DNA from: DATARH01 sp036008175
GTDB lineage: Bacteria > Pseudomonadota > Alphaproteobacteria > ATCC43930 > CGMCC-115725
NCBI GenBank assembly: GCA_036008175.1
Contig: DASYOB010000156.1
Coordinates: 1 to 60,556, forward strand
Length of the DNA stretch: 60,556 bases
Direction of reading: 5' to 3'
This document shows positions 57,933 through 60,556 of this stretch, piece after piece. Positions within the stretch are counted from its first letter, which is position 1, and each line of letters begins with the position of its first letter. A model generated the notes under the pieces. That model was not told the origin of the DNA. It saw only the letters and a list, made by a program, of their open reading frames with translations, and searched no databases. A program made the translations under genes and the position numbers.

Positions 57933-57962
57933 GGCGCTCATGGTTTCATCCATGCTATTGCC
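57933..57962 (-). pseudogene. Short fragment of a third OprB-type porin
   Basis: On the minus strand GNSMDETMSA is encoded at 57933-57962, matching GNRMDETMSA of the porin at 56248-57585 (DNA 57346-57375), with about 25 of 30 bases identical. It stands alone between the MgtC gene and the riboswitch, so a third porin gene or a partial duplication has been lost here. Confidence 0.5.
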
Positions 57963-57999
57963 GGTGCGGTGTCGCGTGCGCAGCCGCGCCGGTGGATCG

Positions 58000-58701
58000 T
58001 CAGGCTTCGGCGGCGGCCTGCTCGGCTTGCCAGTGGACGGCAGTGATAAACGGTTCAAGACTCAGGCGGCCGATGATCTGCTCCAGAGCCGCATCATTGC
58101 GGCTTGGCGAGACAAGAAGGGCGCTCACCGTGACCTGCGGCGAGTCCTCGAGGTTTTCGCTGGTCAGCCGCCGCAGACCCAGCCCCGCACTCGCTGCGGC
58201 TTGCAGCAGCAGGGCTCGGATATGCGCCTCTTCCTGACCCTGGCACCGCAAATCGACAGCATAGTGGGTCTCGACCTCAGCGGCGCCGAGCGGCTGCAGG
58301 TTGATCAGGCGGACGATCGGTCGTAGCAGCAGGTTCGTGCCGACGACAAAGCCACCGGCAAGCGCGCTCGCAGTCAGTTGGCCGGCTCCGGCAAAGGTTC
58401 CGACCATCGCCGAGCACCAGAGCGTCGCGGCGGTGTTGAGGCCGCGAATGTTTATGCCTTCGCGCAGGATTACGCCGGCCCCGAGGAAGCCGATCCCGGA
58501 TACTATCTGGGCCGCGACGCGAGTCGGACTGTTGTCGCCGGACACGGTGGTCGAGAACACGACGAAGCCGGCAGCCCCGATCGACACCAGCGCGTTGGTT
58601 CGCAGGCCCGCCATCCGCTGTCGCCACTGCCGCTCGACGCCGATGACGGCGCCGATCACGAGGGCGGTGCCGAGGCGGATAGCGATCTCGCGAGGGTCCA
58701 T
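58000..58701 (-). CDS. MgtC/SapB family membrane protein
   Basis: The 233-residue protein starts MDPREIAIRLGTALVIGAVI with GVERQWRQRMAGLRTNALVS, the MgtC/SapB hallmark. The N-terminal half has four or five membrane helices (GIGFLGAGVILREGINIRGL); the C-terminal ACT-like domain (ETHYAVDLRCQGQEEAHIRA) is cytoplasmic. MgtC proteins help bacteria in low magnesium and affect membrane potential; they are not clear transporters. The gene is 20 bases downstream of the porin at 58722-60116 and ends 300 bases before the riboswitch-controlled porin. Confidence 0.92.
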   Translation of the reverse strand: MDPREIAIRLGTALVIGAVIGVERQWRQRMAGLRTNALVSIGAAGFVVFSTTVSGDNSPTRVAAQIVSGIGFLGAGVILREGINIRGLNTAATLWCSAMVGTFAGAGQLTASALAGGFVVGTNLLLRPIVRLINLQPLGAAEVETHYAVDLRCQGQEEAHIRALLLQAAASAGLGLRRLTSENLEDSPQVTVSALLVSPSRNDAALEQIIGRLSLEPFITAVHWQAEQAAAEA

Positions 58702-58721
58702 CAGTGCCCCTCTCGCCGCCG

Positions 58722-60116
58722 CTAAAATTCCGCGTGAAGACGGGCGCCGAACACGGAAACCGGACCGCGATCGCGGTTGTAGGCCGGATTGACGATAAAC
58801 TGGTAGTCGAGCGACAGCCGGGCAAAGCTTAGCGCCGCGAGACTGTAGTAGGTCTCGATGATTTTTTCGGGGCCGGAATGCAGCAACTGCCCGTCGCCGA
58901 CGAGGATGCCGAGCCCGCCCGCTGCGAAAAAACGCTTGGCTGCGGCTGAGGCGTCGTTGACGACAAACGCGAGACCGACCCGGTCGTCGCTTCGGCCCCA
59001 GCGCGCGCCGCTCAGCGATCCGCCAAATGACGCCGTCTTGTCGATGTCGGTAAATTCGAAGGCTTCGTACTGCCCTTGCGTCCAGCCGGCCCGCGCGAAA
59101 ACGCCGAGGTCGTCGGTCACCTGCTGCTCTAGGTTGAGCGAGAAGCCTCCCTTGTTGTGGCCGGCACGCACTGCGGTGATATTTGCCGGTGTTCCGGTTT
59201 GCAAGGCGAGTGCCGTCGCCTGGTCGTAAAGCCCCATGCGCCCGTGCATCAGAAAGGCGAGGAATTTGAGCTTGCCCGGCTGACCGAGCAGGGTGTGACG
59301 CTCCTCGAATTCCTGGTCGTATTGGTATTGGTCGAACCAACGCGTATCGAGCGCCTTGCTGTTCGGGATCGTGGACAAGTCGAACAGGCCGGTTCGGATC
59401 GTCCACCAATCCTGATACCATTCGGCCGCCGCGCCGTAGGTAAATCCCCAGGCATCGGCGGCGTAGTCGAAATTGCCGGCGTCGACGACCGACCAGTTGA
59501 GAAAATCGTTGCGCGGATCATGCGCGTACTGATTGGTGTCGAAGACATCGACGACCGAGAATTTCCCGACGGTAAGCACGACGCGATCGGCGGTTTGCGT
59601 GCCGGCAAGCTGGTTCAGGCCGGCGTCGATGTGCGACGGGTCGCCACCCAGGTTGATCGTCTGCCGCAGGAAGACGCGGGGGATGCGGGGATACGGGTTA
59701 GCGGCGCCAACCTTGTATGCTTCGGCACTCGGAAACCCGGCGGCCCCGAGGGTGCTGCTGAGCCCAAAGCCCTGGTCGATTTCGGGGTTGACCCACAGCT
59801 CGGCGCCATCCCACGGGCGCAAACCGGCGTAGAGCGTCGCGTCGAAGGTTTCTCGCGCCTGCTCATGCGGGTCGAGGCTGTTCGGACCGCGAAAGGCGGA
59901 CGTGAAGCCAGGATGGTACTGCGCCGTGAAGGTGGCTTGCTCGTGAATCGCCCAGTCTTCCGTGGCCGGCGTTTCGCTGGAACTACTCGCCGGTTTGCCG
60001 ACAGACGGGGAGTTGCCCTCGGTCGGTGTGGGACCCACCATCTGCGCCCACCCTACCGCCGGCCAACACATGGCCAGGAGCGCGATGGGCATCGCCAGCT
60101 TGATCGTTTCGATCAT
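58722..60116 (-). CDS. OprB-type porin
   Basis: The 464-residue product has a signal peptide (IKLAMPIALLAMCWPAVGWA) and the same layout as the other porin: FRGPNSLDPHEQARETFDAT, VNPEIDQGFGLSSTLGAAGF, NQYAHDPRNDFLNWSVVDAG, IVNPAYNRDRGPVSVFGARL and a terminal Phe. It lies 13 bases after the NRAMP stop and 20 bases before mgtC, in one operon. In Bradyrhizobium, manganese uptake by an NRAMP transporter needs an outer-membrane channel (MnoP). A similar metal channel role is inferred from context. Confidence 0.9.
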   Translation of the reverse strand: MIETIKLAMPIALLAMCWPAVGWAQMVGPTPTEGNSPSVGKPASSSSETPATEDWAIHEQATFTAQYHPGFTSAFRGPNSLDPHEQARETFDATLYAGLRPWDGAELWVNPEIDQGFGLSSTLGAAGFPSAEAYKVGAANPYPRIPRVFLRQTINLGGDPSHIDAGLNQLAGTQTADRVVLTVGKFSVVDVFDTNQYAHDPRNDFLNWSVVDAGNFDYAADAWGFTYGAAAEWYQDWWTIRTGLFDLSTIPNSKALDTRWFDQYQYDQEFEERHTLLGQPGKLKFLAFLMHGRMGLYDQATALALQTGTPANITAVRAGHNKGGFSLNLEQQVTDDLGVFARAGWTQGQYEAFEFTDIDKTASFGGSLSGARWGRSDDRVGLAFVVNDASAAAKRFFAAGGLGILVGDGQLLHSGPEKIIETYYSLAALSFARLSLDYQFIVNPAYNRDRGPVSVFGARLHAEF

Positions 60117-60129
60117 CCCCCGCGTCCCG

Positions 60130-60556
60130 TCAGCGGGCGACGATCGCGAGCTCGACGATGCGCCCGAGCACCAGCCCGCCGGCCAGGATGAGGTAGCCCC
60201 GCAGGACGCTCAGCCAGATGCGGGTGAGTGCGGTCATGCGTGCCGGCGGCAATTGATCGAGCGGCGGCATGCGCCAGATCATCCGTCCGAAACCGTCGGT
60301 CCAAACCCGCCCATCCTCCCGCCGAATGGCGAGCAATGCCACTGCGATGGCAAGAGTGAACAACATCCCGGCGCCGAGAATGGCGACAATCGTCCTCTCG
60401 CCGATGTCGGGATAGAGCACCGACGCAGTTAGGGTAATCGACAGCATCACGAGCACGGCGATGACCGCACCGGTGAAGACGTTGAGCGGCCGGCCGTTAA
60501 CCCACGGCCCGAGTACCGCCTGGTCATTGCACAGCAGCAGCAAAAACACCGTCGCG
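60130..60556 (-). CDS. NRAMP-type divalent metal transporter, C-terminal part (cut by the edge)
   Basis: The visible 141 residues read VFLLLLCNDQAVLGPWVNGR, LNVFTGAVIAVLVMLSITLT and ASVLYPDIGE, typical of the last helices of NRAMP proteins, followed by two more hydrophobic helices and ELAIVAR. These proton-coupled transporters carry Mn(II), Fe(II) or Co(II). The N-terminal part and promoter lie outside the window. The downstream porin and MgtC genes are in the same orientation and closely spaced. Confidence 0.82.
   Translation of the reverse strand, partial: ATVFLLLLCNDQAVLGPWVNGRPLNVFTGAVIAVLVMLSITLTASVLYPDIGERTIVAILGAGMLFTLAIAVALLAIRREDGRVWTDGFGRMIWRMPPLDQLPPARMTALTRIWLSVLRGYLILAGGLVLGRIVELAIVAR

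Overview
The window is high-GC alphaproteobacterial DNA. The block rpoD - dnaG - YqeY - carA/carB - greA - Lrp - ELM1-like protein, and the presence of palindromic intergenic repeats typical of that class, fit a Rhodospirillales- or Rhizobiales-like soil or water organism. The genus cannot be read from the sequence alone.

Layout. Positions 1-1450 hold mostly decayed or truncated coding sequence (a partial gene at the left edge, a TIGR02391-like N-terminal fragment, frame-broken remnants). A tRNA with a CAU anticodon follows at 1450-1526. Positions 1.7-12.4 kb are the housekeeping core: rpoD, a stand-alone copy of the DnaG C-terminal domain, dnaG, YqeY, carA, carB, greA and an Lrp regulator. 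Positions 12.5-19 kb hold an ELM1-like protein, a double-PAP2 phosphatase, a large unknown protein, thioredoxin reductase and a LysR regulator. A string of hairpins ending in a terminator, probably a small RNA, lies at 19.16-19.30 kb. Positions 19.3-24.4 kb carry a secreted TPR protein and a DUF4331 protein, divergent from three HupE/UreJ-type membrane proteins. Positions 24.5-28.5 kb encode a three-subunit exported molybdenum hydroxylase (tri-haem cytochrome c, 2Fe-2S subunit, Mo subunit).

Positions 28.6-35.7 kb encode a full Dpp/Opp-type importer split over opposite strands (two permeases, two ATPases, one binding protein) plus a metallo-beta-lactamase-fold enzyme. Positions 35.7-41.3 kb hold a minus-strand cluster of nucleoside phosphorylase, TIGR04282 transferase, integral membrane glycosyltransferase, radical SAM/SPASM enzyme, GT2 transferase and a DoxX-like protein. 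Positions 41.5-49.2 kb hold two nearly duplicated binding proteins, a VapBC pair, two more permeases and a copper amine oxidase. This second importer has no ATPases of its own and may borrow those at 31.8-33.9 kb.

Positions 49.3-54.4 kb contain two tandem secreted HEVGH proteins with a duplicated upstream block, convergent with an operon for a secreted protein, a YcaO enzyme and a TfuA protein. Positions 54.4-56.2 kb encode an adenylate cyclase/TPR protein. The right end (56.2-60.6 kb, all minus strand) has an NRAMP metal transporter (cut by the edge), an OprB-type porin and an MgtC protein in one operon, then a cobalamin riboswitch whose downstream gene is a second OprB-type porin. The riboswitch-porin pairing and the YcaO/TfuA plus HEVGH region are the most interesting parts of the window.
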